From: an uncultured Bacilli bacterium
GTDB taxonomy: Bacteria; Bacillota_I; Bacilli_A; RF39; UBA660
Reading direction: 5' to 3'
DNA: 12,343 nucleotides
Assembly (NCBI GenBank): GCA_944345045.1
Contig: CALVMI010000103.1
Span: forward strand, 1-12,343
The notes below the pieces were generated by a model. That model did no database searches. It was not told the DNA's origin and worked only from the letters and a program-made list of their open reading frames with translations. Each line of letters opens with the position of its first letter. The stretch's first letter is position 1. Below are positions 1-8,036 of the stretch, piece after piece. The translations under genes were made by a program, and so were the position numbers.

Positions 1-261
1 ATTTATTTTCCAAAAAGAGAAGTTATTTTTAAGAATAAAATGATTGAAACAAGTTTTTCTTTTTTAGAAAATTTATATATGTATAATTATAAAAAAGAAA
101 ATATTGCTATTTTATTTAAAGATTTAGTTATGTTAAATTATTATATTGAATATGCTTATAAGAAAAGAATACTTTCTCATAAAATAAATAAAGAATTAAC
201 AAATAAACTTTCTTTAATTTTAAAATTGTTATATGGAATTAGAAAAAAACAGGTTTCTTGA
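1..261 (+). CDS. Avd-like four-helix-bundle protein, 5' end outside the window
   Basis: The frame is open from base 1 to the TAG at 259-261, so this is the C-terminal part of a longer gene; the ATG at 40 is probably internal. The peptide begins with a FPKRE-type segment, then a helix (KNKMIETSFSFLENL), and ends with DLVMLNYYIEYAYKKR and LILKLLYGI. This resembles the last helices of the small four-helix-bundle proteins (Avd family, also called S23-like) encoded just upstream of reverse transcriptases in Bacillota and in diversity-generating retroelements. Known Avd forms a ring that binds RNA and the reverse transcriptase. The next gene, overlapping by 29 bases, is a reverse transcriptase N-terminus, which supports the call. 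Similarity is from memory of the family, without an alignment. An unrelated helical protein is the main alternative. Confidence 0.5.
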   Translation: MYFPKREVIFKNKMIETSFSFLENLYMYNYKKENIAILFKDLVMLNYYIEYAYKKRILSHKINKELTNKLSLILKLLYGIRKKQVS

Positions 262-628
262 TTTATTATATGTTTATGAAAAAGAGATTAGAAAAAATAC
301 GAAAAATAAAAGAAAAGTTTATTTGTTTGAAATATATAAAATGAGTTATATTAAAGAAATTGAAAATATTATTGAAAGTGATAAGAAATATGTTTGTTTT
401 TATCATATATTTTTGATATTTGAGCCAAAGGTTAGAGTTATAATGAGTTTGCCTATTAAAGATAAAATCTTAAACCACTATGTAACTAGATATATGTTAA
501 TACCTAAATTAGAAAAATATTTAGATGAAAGAAATGTGGCAACTAGAAAAGATATGGGAGTAGAGTTAGCTAGAAAACTTTTTAAAAAATATTTATTTAA
601 AATGAAAAGTAAAAATTTTTATATTTAG
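233..628 (+). pseudogene. Truncated reverse transcriptase, N-terminal third only
   Basis: This reads as 131 residues from an ATG inside the end of the upstream Avd-like gene. Residues 60-73 (IFLIFEPKVRVIMS), 75-83 (IKDKILNHY), 88-93 and 101-109 (NVATRKDMG) match the early conserved blocks of the Bacillota RTs that are paired with Avd-like proteins: a basic EPK-R segment, a DKI-NH segment, then the N-ATR--G turn. The protein stops at a TAG right after KNFYI, where intact relatives continue into the D-I-KYF block (first catalytic Asp) and later the Y-DD block. Both are absent, and none of the three frames downstream to 814 restores them. Reverse transcription is therefore not possible from this copy. 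Intact relatives are, from memory, roughly 300-400 residues. The region looks more AT-rich than the genes to its right, as expected for a decaying acquired element. Confidence 0.6.
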
Positions 629-814
629 CTTATATTCTTGTAGATAATATGTGTATTATTAAAAAAGTTATTTTCAAGAAAATAATTTCTATTTATATCA
701 AGTGTTATTTTGTGTCGTAATTCGTTTACGAAATAAAACGTCATAATTTATCACTTTCTCTTTTCATAATGAAAGAATTGTTGTTATAATAAAGAAAAGA
801 AAGAGTGATGTGTT
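629..814. other. Intergenic region between the RT remnant and polA
   Basis: No coding frame of note. It contains two AT-rich inverted repeats. One is TTATTTTC/GAAAATAA at 668-685 with almost no loop. The other is TCGTAA-TTCGT-TTACGA at 715-731, a 6-bp stem with a 5-base loop. Neither is followed by a T-run on the plus strand, so neither is a clear terminator. The right end carries the polA promoter. The lost part of the RT gene should have lain here. Confidence 0.5.
761..790 (+). promoter_or_regulatory. Putative polA promoter (extended -10)
   Basis: A consensus TATAAT lies at 785-790, preceded by TGT, which makes an extended -10 (TGnTATAAT). A weak -35 candidate, TTTTCA at 761-766, lies 18 bases upstream. 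The polA start is 25 bases beyond the -10 box. Confidence 0.55.
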
Positions 815-3391
815 TTGAAAAAAATAATTTTGGTAGATGGGAATAATTTGATTTTTCGTAGTTATTACGCTACTGCATACTCTGGTAATTTACTTAAAAA
901 TTCTAAGGGTTTTCCAACGAATGCATTATATGGTTTTATTGGTATGATTCACAAAATTTTAGAAGAAGAAAAACCTGAGTATATTGCTGTTGCTTTTGAT
1001 ATTGGAAAAAATTTTCGTAAAGAAAAATATGATTTTTATAAAGAAGGAAGAAAGAAAACACCAGAAGAGTTACATATGCAGGAACCTTATGCAAGAAAAA
1101 TTTTAAAAGCGATGGGTATTCCTTATTTTGAACTTGCGCCTTATGAAGCAGATGATATTATTGGTACATTTGCCCGTATGGTTGAAGAAGATCCTGATTT
1201 TGTTGGGACAATCATTTCTTCTGATCGTGATTTATTACAGCTTGTAAGTCCTCAATTAGAAATGAAACTTTTGAAACAAAAAGATTATATTCGTTATAAT
1301 CCTGAAACTTTTAGAGAAGATTATGGTATTGAACCTATTCGAATTATTGATTTGAAAGCTTTAGCTGGAGATTCTTCGGATAATATTCCTGGAGTTAGAG
1401 GAATTGGGGAAAAAACCGCTTTAAATTTATTAAAAAAATATGATACTTTAGAAGGTATTTATGAACATATTGATGAAATTAAAGGAAAAACACAGGAAAA
1501 ACTTCTTAATGATAAAGATAATGCTTTTATGAGTAAAGAAATTGCCACGATATATAGGGAAGTTCCTTTAGAAGTGAAAGATTTAGAAGATATTAAATAT
1601 ACAGAAGAAAATACTGATGAATTATACGCTATTTATGAAGAACTTGAGTTTTATTCTTATCTGAAAGGATTAAAACAAGAAAAAACAGAAATTTCTACAG
1701 ATTTTATAGAAATTACTAAGGCCTCAGAAATTGAAGAAAGTAATGAGTATGCTTTTTATCTTGAACTTGATGGCTCTAATTATCATACAAGTTCGATTTT
1801 GGCTATGAGTGTTTGTACGAAAGAGCATTCTTATTATGTTTCTAAAGAACTTATTAAAGATGTTTTAGAAAAAATAAAAGATAAAGTTTTATATACGTAT
1901 GATTGGAAGAAAAATATTGTTGCTTTACATAAAGAAGGAATAGTTTGTCCAAATATTAATACAGATTTAATGATTGCTTTTGCTTTAATTTCTGATGGCA
2001 GTAAAGATGATATTGCTTATTATGCTGTTCCTTCTGGATATAACGTTCAGTTTTTAGATAATGTTTGGAAAAAGAAAATGGGTATTACACCTTCCTTAAA
2101 ACAAGATATTGTTTTAAAAAGTCGTTATATTTTTGAAGAAAGAGATCGGGCAATTCTTGATTTAAAAAGAGATGAAATGTATGATTTGTTTTTGAAAATT
2201 GAGATGCCTTTAGCGCCCGTTCTTGCTTCAATGGAAATAGAAGGAATTAAAGTTGATAAAAATATTTTGAATGAAATGAAAGAAGAAACAAAAGGGAAAA
2301 TTGATGTTTTAACAAAAGAAATTTATGAGTTAGCAGGGGAAGAATTTAATATTGCTAGTCCTAAGCAACTTGGGGAAATTTTGTTTGTTAAACTTGGTTT
2401 GCCGAGCGCTAAAAAAACTCAAAAGGGCTATAAAACCGATGCTAAAGTTATGCATAAATTGTTGGGAATTCATCCGATTGTTGCCAAGGTTTTAGAATAT
2501 CGTAATGTTACCAAACTTTATTCTACTTATTTAGAGGGATTAGAAAATTATATTTTGGAAGATGGGAAAATTCACACGATTTTCAAACAAAATTTGGCAA
2601 GAACTGGACGTCTTTCTTCTACAGAACCTAATTTGCAAAATATTCCTGTTCGAGATGAAGAAGGAAAGAAAATTAGACGAGCTTTTTTTCCTTCGAATGA
2701 CGAGTTTTTAAGTGCTGATTATAGTCAAATTGAATTGCGAATTTTGGCTCATATTTCGGGGGCAAAGGAGTTACAGGAAGCTTTTTTACGAGATCAAGAT
2801 ATTCATACTAAAGTTGCTGCGGATATATATGGAGTTCCTGAAAGTGAAGTAAGCAAGAAGATGCGTAGTACGGCTAAAGCAGTAATTTTTGGAATTGTGT
2901 ATGGTATTAGTGGTTTTGGTCTTGGTGAAAATTTGGAAATAAGCGCGAAAGAAGCTAAAAGTTTTATTGATAAATATTATGAACTCTATCCTGGTGTTAA
3001 AAGATATATGGACGAGATTGTTGAAGAAGCATATAATGAGGGGAGTGTTCGAACTCTTTTTGGAAGAAGAAGAGCCATTCCTGAGTTAAATAGTCCAGAG
3101 TACATGGTAAGACCAGCAGGCGAGCGAATTGCTCTTAATACGCCAATTTAAGGAACTAGTGCGGATATTATTAAAAAAGCTATGGTGGAAATTGATCAAA
3201 AATTTAAAGAAGAAAATGTTCAAACAAAAATGCTTTTGCAAGTCCATGACGAACTTATTTTTGATGTTGTAGATGAAGAAAAGGAAAAAGTTGAAAAAAT
3301 TGTTAAAGAAATTATGACTCATACAATAGAACTTGATGTACCTCTAAAAGTAAGTGCAGATTATGGCAAAAACTGGTACGATACAAAATAG
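815..3391 (+). pseudogene. polA: DNA polymerase I, interrupted by one in-frame stop at the conserved Gln
   Basis: Pol I fills gaps and removes RNA primers in replication and repair. Translation starts at TTG 815 after an AAGAGTGAT-type ribosome site. The 5'-3' exonuclease/flap domain (about 1-290) has its acidic motifs EADD 111-114, SDRD 136-139 and GDSSD 185-189. The middle proofreading domain is degenerate (LELDGSNY where DTET is expected), as in Bacillus Pol I. The polymerase domain has motif A DYSQIELR (635-642) and the O-helix with R684, K688, F692 and Y696. At codon 779 (3149-3151) TAA replaces the Gln of NTPIQGTSAD. Reading continues in the same frame through QVHDE (809-813) to TAG 3389-3391, 858 codons in all, a normal length. 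One C-to-T change (CAA to TAA) explains it. If real, translation ends before motif C, leaving a flap-nuclease protein without polymerase activity. ATG 3182 has no convincing ribosome site for the 3' fragment. A sequence or assembly error is the main alternative. Confidence 0.93.
3149..3151 (+). other. In-frame TAA within polA at the Gln849-equivalent codon
   Basis: The codons on both sides (CCA ATT, then GGA ACT AGT GCG GAT) encode the invariant P-I/M-Q-G-T-x-A-D block of family A polymerases with the Gln missing. No base is lost or gained, so this is a substitution, not a frameshift. Confidence 0.95.
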
Positions 3392-3414
3392 AAGAACATT
3401 TTCTTCTTTTTTTT
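3390..3414 (+). terminator. Rho-independent terminator after polA
   Basis: Stem AGAAGAA (3390-3396) pairs with TTCTTCT (3401-3407) around a CATT loop, and a run of T continues to 3414. It overlaps the polA stop codon. The stem is AT-rich, so it may be leaky. Confidence 0.7.
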
Positions 3415-3432
3415 CCTCTTCTATGGTACAAT
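3404..3432 (+). promoter_or_regulatory. Putative promoter of the ireB operon (extended -10)
   Basis: TACAAT at 3427-3432 is preceded by TGG, giving an extended -10. The -35 position 17 bases upstream reads TTCTTT, a poor match, and lies inside the polA terminator. The ireB start follows 24 bases after the -10 box. Confidence 0.5.
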
Positions 3433-3456
3433 AAATGTGTACTTAAGAGGTGAAAT

Positions 3457-3696
3457 ATGGAAAACACGACATTGTTTGATGTTCTAGTATTAGAACGCGC
3501 AAACGTAAAAAATGTCATCAAAGAAGTAAGCAATATTTTAGAAGAAAGAGGATATAATCCGGTAAATCAACTAGTAGGATATTTTATGAGTGGTGATCCT
3601 GGTTATATATCTAGTTATAAAAATGCTCGTGATAAAATTTTGTCAATTGATCGAGCAGAAATTTTAGCTTATATTGTTGAGGAATATTTAAAGTGA
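3457..3696 (+). CDS. ireB: IreB family regulatory phosphoprotein (UPF0297/DUF965)
   Basis: A 79-residue protein of normal length for the family. The core GYNPVNQLVGYFMSGDPGYI (about 32-51) followed by the NARDKI and EILAYIVEEYL helices is the family signature. In Enterococcus faecalis IreB is a substrate of the PASTA kinase IreK and adjusts cephalosporin resistance; phosphorylation is on N-terminal threonines. Here T4 and T5 are candidate sites (an inference). The ribosome site AAGAGGTGAA lies just before the ATG. It is the first gene of the operon; the stop TGA shares bases with the GTG start of ruvX. The ireB-ruvX-yrzB order is conserved across Bacillota, where alaS usually precedes it; here polA does. 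Confidence 0.93.
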   Translation: MENTTLFDVLVLERANVKNVIKEVSNILEERGYNPVNQLVGYFMSGDPGYISSYKNARDKILSIDRAEILAYIVEEYLK

Positions 3697-4142
3697 GATA
3701 TTTGGGCCTTGATTTAGGAACGAAAACTTTAGGAATTGCCATTAGTGATAAAACCAATACGATTTCTTCTCCTTATATAACATTACATTTTAAAGAAAAT
3801 GATTATATGAGTGTCTTAGAAGATGTCGAAAAAATTGTTTTAGAGAAGAATATCACGGCTTTTGTCCTTGGTTTGCCTAAAAATATGAATAATTCTTTAG
3901 GATTTGCGAGTCAAAGAAGTCTTGATTTTAAAAAAATGCTGGAAGAAAAATTTTCTTTACCTGTTTATCTAGTTGATGAACGATTAAGTACAAGTGAAGC
4001 GGAAAAGATTTTAATAAATGAAGACAAAAGTCGAAAAAAAAGAAAAAAAGTGATTGATAATGTCGCTGCTAGTATTATTTTAGATACATTTTTAAGAGGA
4101 AGGAAGCAAGAGAATGAAAGAGGAAAAACCAATTACGAATAG
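3693..4142 (+). CDS. ruvX: RuvX/YqgF RNase H-fold nuclease
   Basis: A 149-residue member of the YqgF (RuvX) family, an RNase H-fold nuclease. In E. coli it takes part in 5' processing of pre-16S rRNA, and it is also described as a possible Holliday-junction resolvase. Visible motifs are GLDLGTKTLGIAISD (5-19, catalytic D7), VLGLPKNMNNS, VDERLST (94-100, E96) and VIDNVAASIIL (120-130, D122), so the acidic triad is complete. The GTG start overlaps the ireB stop (GTGA), which indicates translational coupling. The C-terminus is a charged tail after LRGRK that overlaps the next gene by 29 bases. Confidence 0.93.
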   Translation: MRYLGLDLGTKTLGIAISDKTNTISSPYITLHFKENDYMSVLEDVEKIVLEKNITAFVLGLPKNMNNSLGFASQRSLDFKKMLEEKFSLPVYLVDERLSTSEAEKILINEDKSRKKRKKVIDNVAASIILDTFLRGRKQENERGKTNYE

Positions 4143-4398
4143 TGTGTTTACTGTAAAAGATGAAAAAGGGAGTACGATCGAATGTGAAATTCTTTTTACA
4201 TTTGAATCTCCTGAAACAAATAAAAATTATATTGTTTATACCGATAATACAAAAGATGCTGGTGGCTCTTTAAAGGTCTACGCTAATGTCTTTGATAAAA
4301 CGGGAACTAATAAAGAACTTATGCCACTTGAAACAGAAGAAGAATGGAATACCGTGGAAGCTATTTTGGCTAAATTAGAAGAAAAGGAAGAAAAATAG
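4114..4398 (+). CDS. yrzB: YrzB-like DUF1292 (UPF0473) protein
   Basis: A 94-residue acidic cytoplasmic protein. The pattern is typical of DUF1292: a beta-rich core with FTVKDEKGSTIECEILFTFE, then NYIVYTDNT, then LKVYANVF, and a C-terminal EEEWNTVEAILAKLEE helix. The molecular function of the family is not established. It nearly always sits between ruvX and mltG or alaS-region genes in Bacillota, as here. The start lies within the last codons of ruvX behind an AGGAAGGAAG ribosome site. Confidence 0.9.
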   Translation: MKEEKPITNSVFTVKDEKGSTIECEILFTFESPETNKNYIVYTDNTKDAGGSLKVYANVFDKTGTNKELMPLETEEEWNTVEAILAKLEEKEEK

Positions 4399-4401
4399 GA
4401 A

Positions 4402-5466
4402 ATGAAAAAAGTAGGAATTGTCGTAGCGATTATTATTTTACTTCTTGTTTTTTTAGTCGGTGGTTTTTATATTTGGGGAATGGGAGCTGTTTCTAGTGAA
4501 GGCGAATCTAAAATTTTTGTGATTGAACCCGGAACAAGTAAACAAACTATCGTGGCTAATATGGAAAAAGCTGGTTTGATTCGGAATGCGTATCCTGTTT
4601 TAGCTTATTTGTTTTTTCATGGTGGTACGATTCAAGCTGGTGAATATGAATTAAATACGAATATGACACCGGCAGAAATGTTAGATAAGTTTATGAATGG
4701 CGATGTTAAAATTAATAGTATTACGATTACTTTTATTGAAGGAAATCGTTTAACAGATTTTGCTGATGAAATTAGTGAAAATTTATCTATTACAAGTGAA
4801 GAGTTTTTAAATGTTGCCAATGATTATGAGTATTTACAAGAATTAATTCATAGTGGTACCTATTGGTTTTTAACTGAGGAAATTTTAAATGAAGAAATCT
4901 ATTATCCATTAGAGGGATATTTATATCCAGATACTTATGAATTTTTAGAAACGGCTAATGCAAAAGATATTATTGAAACGATGCTTAATCGGACTTTAGA
5001 GATGCTTACTCCTTATCAAAGTGAAATTGCATCAAGTGGTTATAGTGTGCATCAAATTTTATCTTTAGCTTCTATTGTCGAAAAAGAAGCGAATACACTA
5101 GAAGATAGACAAATGGTTGCTCAAGTATTTTACTTGCGTTTACGTGATAATTGGTCTTTGGGAAGCGATGTAACCGCTTACTATGGTGTTGGTAAAGATT
5201 TAACGGAAGGAATTACGATGTCTGAGTTAAATGATCATAATCCTTATAATACTCGTTTGACAGATGGTACAATGAATGGTAAACTACCTATTGGACCAAT
5301 TTGTAACTCAGATATTAGTAGTATCGAAGCTACTTTACATCCAAGTGATACCAGTTACTATTACTTTGTGGCTAATGTTTGTACTGGAGAAGTTTTTTTC
5401 CAAACTACCGGTGCCGAATTTGAAAGCAAAGTTTATGAATTACAAAGTGTTTGTGAAGCAAATTAA
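4402..5466 (+). CDS. mltG: Endolytic murein transglycosylase MltG (YceG-like)
   Basis: MltG cuts nascent glycan strands at the outer face of the membrane and so sets strand length. The 354-residue protein has a short cytoplasmic start, one membrane helix (about 4-27), a LysM-like region (about 38-110, beginning FVIEPGTSKQTIVANMEKAGL) and the YceG catalytic domain. The catalytic segment ASIVEKEA (223-230) carries the essential Glu, followed by DRQMVAQVFYLRL, the SLGSDVTAYYG block, YNTR, and PIGPICN where many relatives have LPPGPI. The C-terminal YYYFVAN block is also present. Length is usual for Bacillota. It starts 3 nt after yrzB and has no own promoter. Its presence shows that the organism builds peptidoglycan. 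Confidence 0.95.
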   Translation: MKKVGIVVAIIILLLVFLVGGFYIWGMGAVSSEGESKIFVIEPGTSKQTIVANMEKAGLIRNAYPVLAYLFFHGGTIQAGEYELNTNMTPAEMLDKFMNGDVKINSITITFIEGNRLTDFADEISENLSITSEEFLNVANDYEYLQELIHSGTYWFLTEEILNEEIYYPLEGYLYPDTYEFLETANAKDIIETMLNRTLEMLTPYQSEIASSGYSVHQILSLASIVEKEANTLEDRQMVAQVFYLRLRDNWSLGSDVTAYYGVGKDLTEGITMSELNDHNPYNTRLTDGTMNGKLPIGPICNSDISSIEATLHPSDTSYYYFVANVCTGEVFFQTTGAEFESKVYELQSVCEAN

Positions 5467-5480
5467 AGGAAGTGGAGAAA

Positions 5481-6077
5481 ATGAAAAATCTAATTCTCGA
5501 AATGGAAGAATATGCGAAAGAAAAAAATGTTCCAATTATGGAGAAGGATGGAATTGCTTTTTTGATGAAATTTATTAAAGCAAATAATATTAAAAATGTA
5601 TTGGAAATTGGTAGTGCCATAGGATATTCAGCTATTTTAATGGCCTCAAGTAATCCTGATGTTAAAGTTACAACGATTGAAAAAGATGAAGTGAATTACT
5701 TAGAATGCCTTAAAAATGTTAAAAAATGTGGTTTTGAACAAAAAGTGAATGTTGTTTTTCAAGATGCTTTAGAATTAAATTTGGCTGAAGGTACTCAATT
5801 TGATCTTATTTTTATTGATGCGGCAAAAGGACAATATATCAAGTTTTTTGAAAAATATAAATATTTTTTAGCCCCTCATGGAACCATTATTACCGATAAT
5901 ATTCATTTTCATGGTTATGTTGGTAAAAAAGAAACTATTGAAAGTAAAAATTTAAAACAATTGGTTACGAAAATTGAAAATTATATTGAATTTTTGAAAA
6001 CAAATGAGGAGTTTGATACCCGTTTTTATGATGTTGGTGATGGGTTATCAGTAAGTGTTCGAAAAAATGAAAAATAA
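5481..6077 (+). CDS. trmR: tRNA 5-hydroxyuridine methyltransferase TrmR (class I SAM O-methyltransferase)
   Basis: In Bacillus subtilis TrmR (YrrM) methylates 5-hydroxyuridine at tRNA position 34 to 5-methoxyuridine, which broadens wobble decoding. The 198-residue protein has the SAM loop VLEIGSAIGYSA (40-51), an acidic motif TTIEKD for the SAM ribose, FIDAAKGQY (from 111) and TDN (138-140); D113, D139 and N140 are the expected metal ligands. I chose ATG 5481 over the GTG at 5472 because the AAGGA and GGAG ribosome-site elements (5466-5477) would overlap or crowd the GTG. It is followed, with an 11-base overlap, by two U32-family genes in the same order as B. subtilis yrrM-yrrN-yrrO, which supports this specific function over a generic catechol-type O-methyltransferase. 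Confidence 0.88.
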   Translation: MKNLILEMEEYAKEKNVPIMEKDGIAFLMKFIKANNIKNVLEIGSAIGYSAILMASSNPDVKVTTIEKDEVNYLECLKNVKKCGFEQKVNVVFQDALELNLAEGTQFDLIFIDAAKGQYIKFFEKYKYFLAPHGTIITDNIHFHGYVGKKETIESKNLKQLVTKIENYIEFLKTNEEFDTRFYDVGDGLSVSVRKNEK

Positions 6078-6861
6078 ATATTTACTTATTCCGGGGGAAA
6101 ATACATTAGAGAAAGTTTGTGAAAGTAACTTTCTTTTTCCTTTAAAGTCCTTTGCTACTAATCTAGGAAAAACTTTTTCTTTTGCAGAAATACCTGAATC
6201 TTCATACATATATATTAATCGTTTGTTACATGCGAAGGATATTCTTTTATTAAAAGAAGAATTAAGTCAAAACAAAAATAAAATTAAAGGTATTGTTTTT
6301 GAAGATCTTGGAGTTTTGGAAGTGATAAAAGAACTAGATTTAAAAGTTGAAAAAATTCTTTATTTGACGCATGCAACGTGTAGTTCTTATACGGTAAATA
6401 CTTTTTTAGAGTATGTGGATACGCTTATTCTTGCTAATGATATAACAAAAGAGGAAGTTTTGAGCGTTTTAGCTAAGTCTTCTAAACCAATTGGCTTATA
6501 TCTTTATGGACATTTACCTTACATGTATTCTAGAAGAACCCTTTTGACTAATTTTTCTAAGCATTTTCACATGTCTGAGCCAAAAATTCGTCTTGTAAAA
6601 GAGAAAGTGTCTGGTAAAGAGTTTTTGGTTTCGGAAGATGAATTTGGAACGATTTTTTATGATGCATTGCCTTATGATGGCCGAGATTTTTTAGATGAAA
6701 AGGTTTCTTATTTTTTGATCGATCTTCATTTAGAGAAAGTGGAATCGATGGCTACTTGGTTAAAAGATTTTGTTAACAAAAAGCCTTTACCTAATACCAC
6801 TAGAGCATTTTTAGATAAAAAAGTGATCGTTCGTTTACCGCCCAAAGGAGGTGTGAGATGA
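6067..6861 (+). CDS. trhP1: TrhP1-like U32 family protein without Fe-S cysteines
   Basis: By position this is the first of the two U32-type proteins (B. subtilis YrrN/YrrO, TrhP1/TrhP2) needed for prephenate-dependent hydroxylation of U34 in tRNA, the step before TrmR. The protein is 264 residues from ATG 6067, shorter than typical U32 proteins. A family-like segment is GLYLYGHLPYMYSRRTLLT (around 144-162). The cysteine-rich U32 signature is absent; only C18 and C105 occur, so it probably has no Fe-S cluster and may act as a partner of TrhP2 (inference). ATG 6067 lies within the end of trmR and has no clear ribosome site, so coupled translation is likely; an in-frame GTG at 6055 is the alternative start. 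The stop overlaps trhP2 by four bases. Confidence 0.75.
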   Translation: MKNKYLLIPGENTLEKVCESNFLFPLKSFATNLGKTFSFAEIPESSYIYINRLLHAKDILLLKEELSQNKNKIKGIVFEDLGVLEVIKELDLKVEKILYLTHATCSSYTVNTFLEYVDTLILANDITKEEVLSVLAKSSKPIGLYLYGHLPYMYSRRTLLTNFSKHFHMSEPKIRLVKEKVSGKEFLVSEDEFGTIFYDALPYDGRDFLDEKVSYFLIDLHLEKVESMATWLKDFVNKKPLPNTTRAFLDKKVIVRLPPKGGVR

Positions 6862-8036
6862 TTGAGTTACTTGCACCGGCAGGTGATTTTGAAAAACTTA
6901 AAATTGCTTATGCTTATGGGGCTGATGCAGTATACGTTGGTGGCAAGCACTTTAGCTTGCGAGCTAATGCTAAAAATTTTTCGATGGAAGAATTAAAAGA
7001 AGCTGTATTATATGCCCATAATTTAGGCAAAAAACTTTATGTGACTGTCAATATTATTTTTCATGAAGATGATGTATCTTTCTTGGAAGAATATTTATTA
7101 GAACTTGCTAAAATAGGGGTGGATGCGGTCATTGTAAGTGATGTTTATGTTATTTCTCTTATTCAAAAGAAAAAAATTCCTTTAGAAGTACATGTTTCAA
7201 CACAAGCAAGTATTTTAAATGAAATGTCTGCTTTATTTTATAAAAATATGGGGGCGAAGAGACTTGTCTTGGCCCGTGAAGCTAGTAGGGAAGATATTAA
7301 GAAAATCAAAGAAAAAACTAATTTGGATTTAGAGTGCTTTGTTCATGGGGCTATGTGTACTTCTTTTTCGGGAAGATGTGTTTTATCTAATGTGGTAACT
7401 GGACGAGATGCGAATCGCGGTGGTTGTGCTCAAGTATGTCGTTTTTTATTCGACGCTGGTGAAGAAGAACCGTTTAGTATTACTAGCAAAGATTTAAACA
7501 TGGTGGAATTTGTTGAAGAAATGATCCGTATTGGTGTAAATTCTTTTAAAGTCGAAGGAAGAATGCGAGGAATTTATTATATTGCAACTGTTATTTTATC
7601 TTATCGACGAATTATTGATAAAATTCAAAATCATTCTTTAACGAAAGAAGATCAAGAATATTATACTAAGGTTTTAAACCGTTGTGCTAATCGGGAAAGT
7701 ACTCCACAATTTTTTCATAAATTGCCAACGGAAGAAGAACAATATTTTTTAGGAAGAGAAGAAGTTTCTAATCAAGATTTTTTAGGCCTTGTTTTAGATT
7801 ATGATGAAAAAACAGGTAAAGTAAAATTAGAACAAAGAAATTATTTTAAAGTTGGGGATATTGTAGAATTTTTTGGCCCTGATACGGAAACTTTTACTTA
7901 TCAGATACATACAATAGAAAATGATGTAGGTGAAAGTATTTCGGTAGCTAATCATCCAAATATGATTGTTTATTTACCTTTAGAAAAGCCTTTAAAAGCA
8001 TTTGACATGATGCGTGTAAAAGCATTTGACAAATAA
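6858..8036 (+). CDS. trhP2: TrhP2-like U32 family protein, tRNA U34 hydroxylation
   Basis: A 392-residue U32 protein that starts with ELLAPAGDFEKL and continues GADAVYVGG, the TIM-barrel-type N-terminus of the family. The full U32 signature is at 159-177 (E-C-F-x2-G-A-M-C-x4-G-R-C-x-L-S), followed by GRDANRGGCAQVCR (182-195). C160, C167, C174, C190 and C194 supply cluster ligands of the kind shown for the related hydroxylases UbiU and RlhA. In B. subtilis TrhP2 (YrrO) acts with TrhP1 to make ho5U34. The ribosome site AAAGGAGGTG (6843-6852) is perfect, and the ATG overlaps the trhP1 stop (ATGA). Oddity: the C-terminus repeats KAFD because of a 24-bp-period DNA duplication that adds about eight residues after the family's usual DMMR ending. 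Confidence 0.88.
   Translation: MIELLAPAGDFEKLKIAYAYGADAVYVGGKHFSLRANAKNFSMEELKEAVLYAHNLGKKLYVTVNIIFHEDDVSFLEEYLLELAKIGVDAVIVSDVYVISLIQKKKIPLEVHVSTQASILNEMSALFYKNMGAKRLVLAREASREDIKKIKEKTNLDLECFVHGAMCTSFSGRCVLSNVVTGRDANRGGCAQVCRFLFDAGEEEPFSITSKDLNMVEFVEEMIRIGVNSFKVEGRMRGIYYIATVILSYRRIIDKIQNHSLTKEDQEYYTKVLNRCANRESTPQFFHKLPTEEEQYFLGREEVSNQDFLGLVLDYDEKTGKVKLEQRNYFKVGDIVEFFGPDTETFTYQIHTIENDVGESISVANHPNMIVYLPLEKPLKAFDMMRVKAFDK
7993..8031 (+). repeat. 15-bp direct repeat at the 3' end of trhP2
   Basis: TAAAAGCATTTGACA occurs at 7993-8007 and again at 8017-8031, a period of 24 bp (eight codons). It encodes KAFD twice. Each copy carries a TTGACA; the second is the -35 box of the greA promoter. Confidence 0.9.

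Noticed and set aside
1..628. Diversity-generating retroelement with template and variable repeats
   Set aside because: I found no long near-identical repeat pair in the window; only the Avd/RT remnant can be supported.
715..731. Hairpin TCGTAA/TTACGA as a terminator or attachment site
   Set aside because: No T-run follows and there is no matching copy elsewhere in the window.
3149..3151. UAA reassigned to Gln
   Set aside because: mltG, trmR, trhP2, greA, the prepilin gene and rpoZ all end at their expected length with TAA, and no other gene has an internal TAA at a Gln site.
3100..3391. Frameshift or split two-subunit polymerase
   Set aside because: Both parts are in the same frame with no gap in the family motif, and ATG 3182 has no ribosome site; one substitution explains it.
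3086..3533. Minus-strand open stretches across the end of polA and ireB
   Set aside because: They are antisense to well-supported genes, biased in composition (Phe/Asn/His-rich) and lack recognisable motifs; the same holds for minus-strand stretches at 4632-4820, 5405-5620 and 11429-11884.
5276..5578. Plus-strand out-of-frame ORF across the mltG-trmR junction
   Set aside because: It overlaps two clear genes in another frame and shows no family features.
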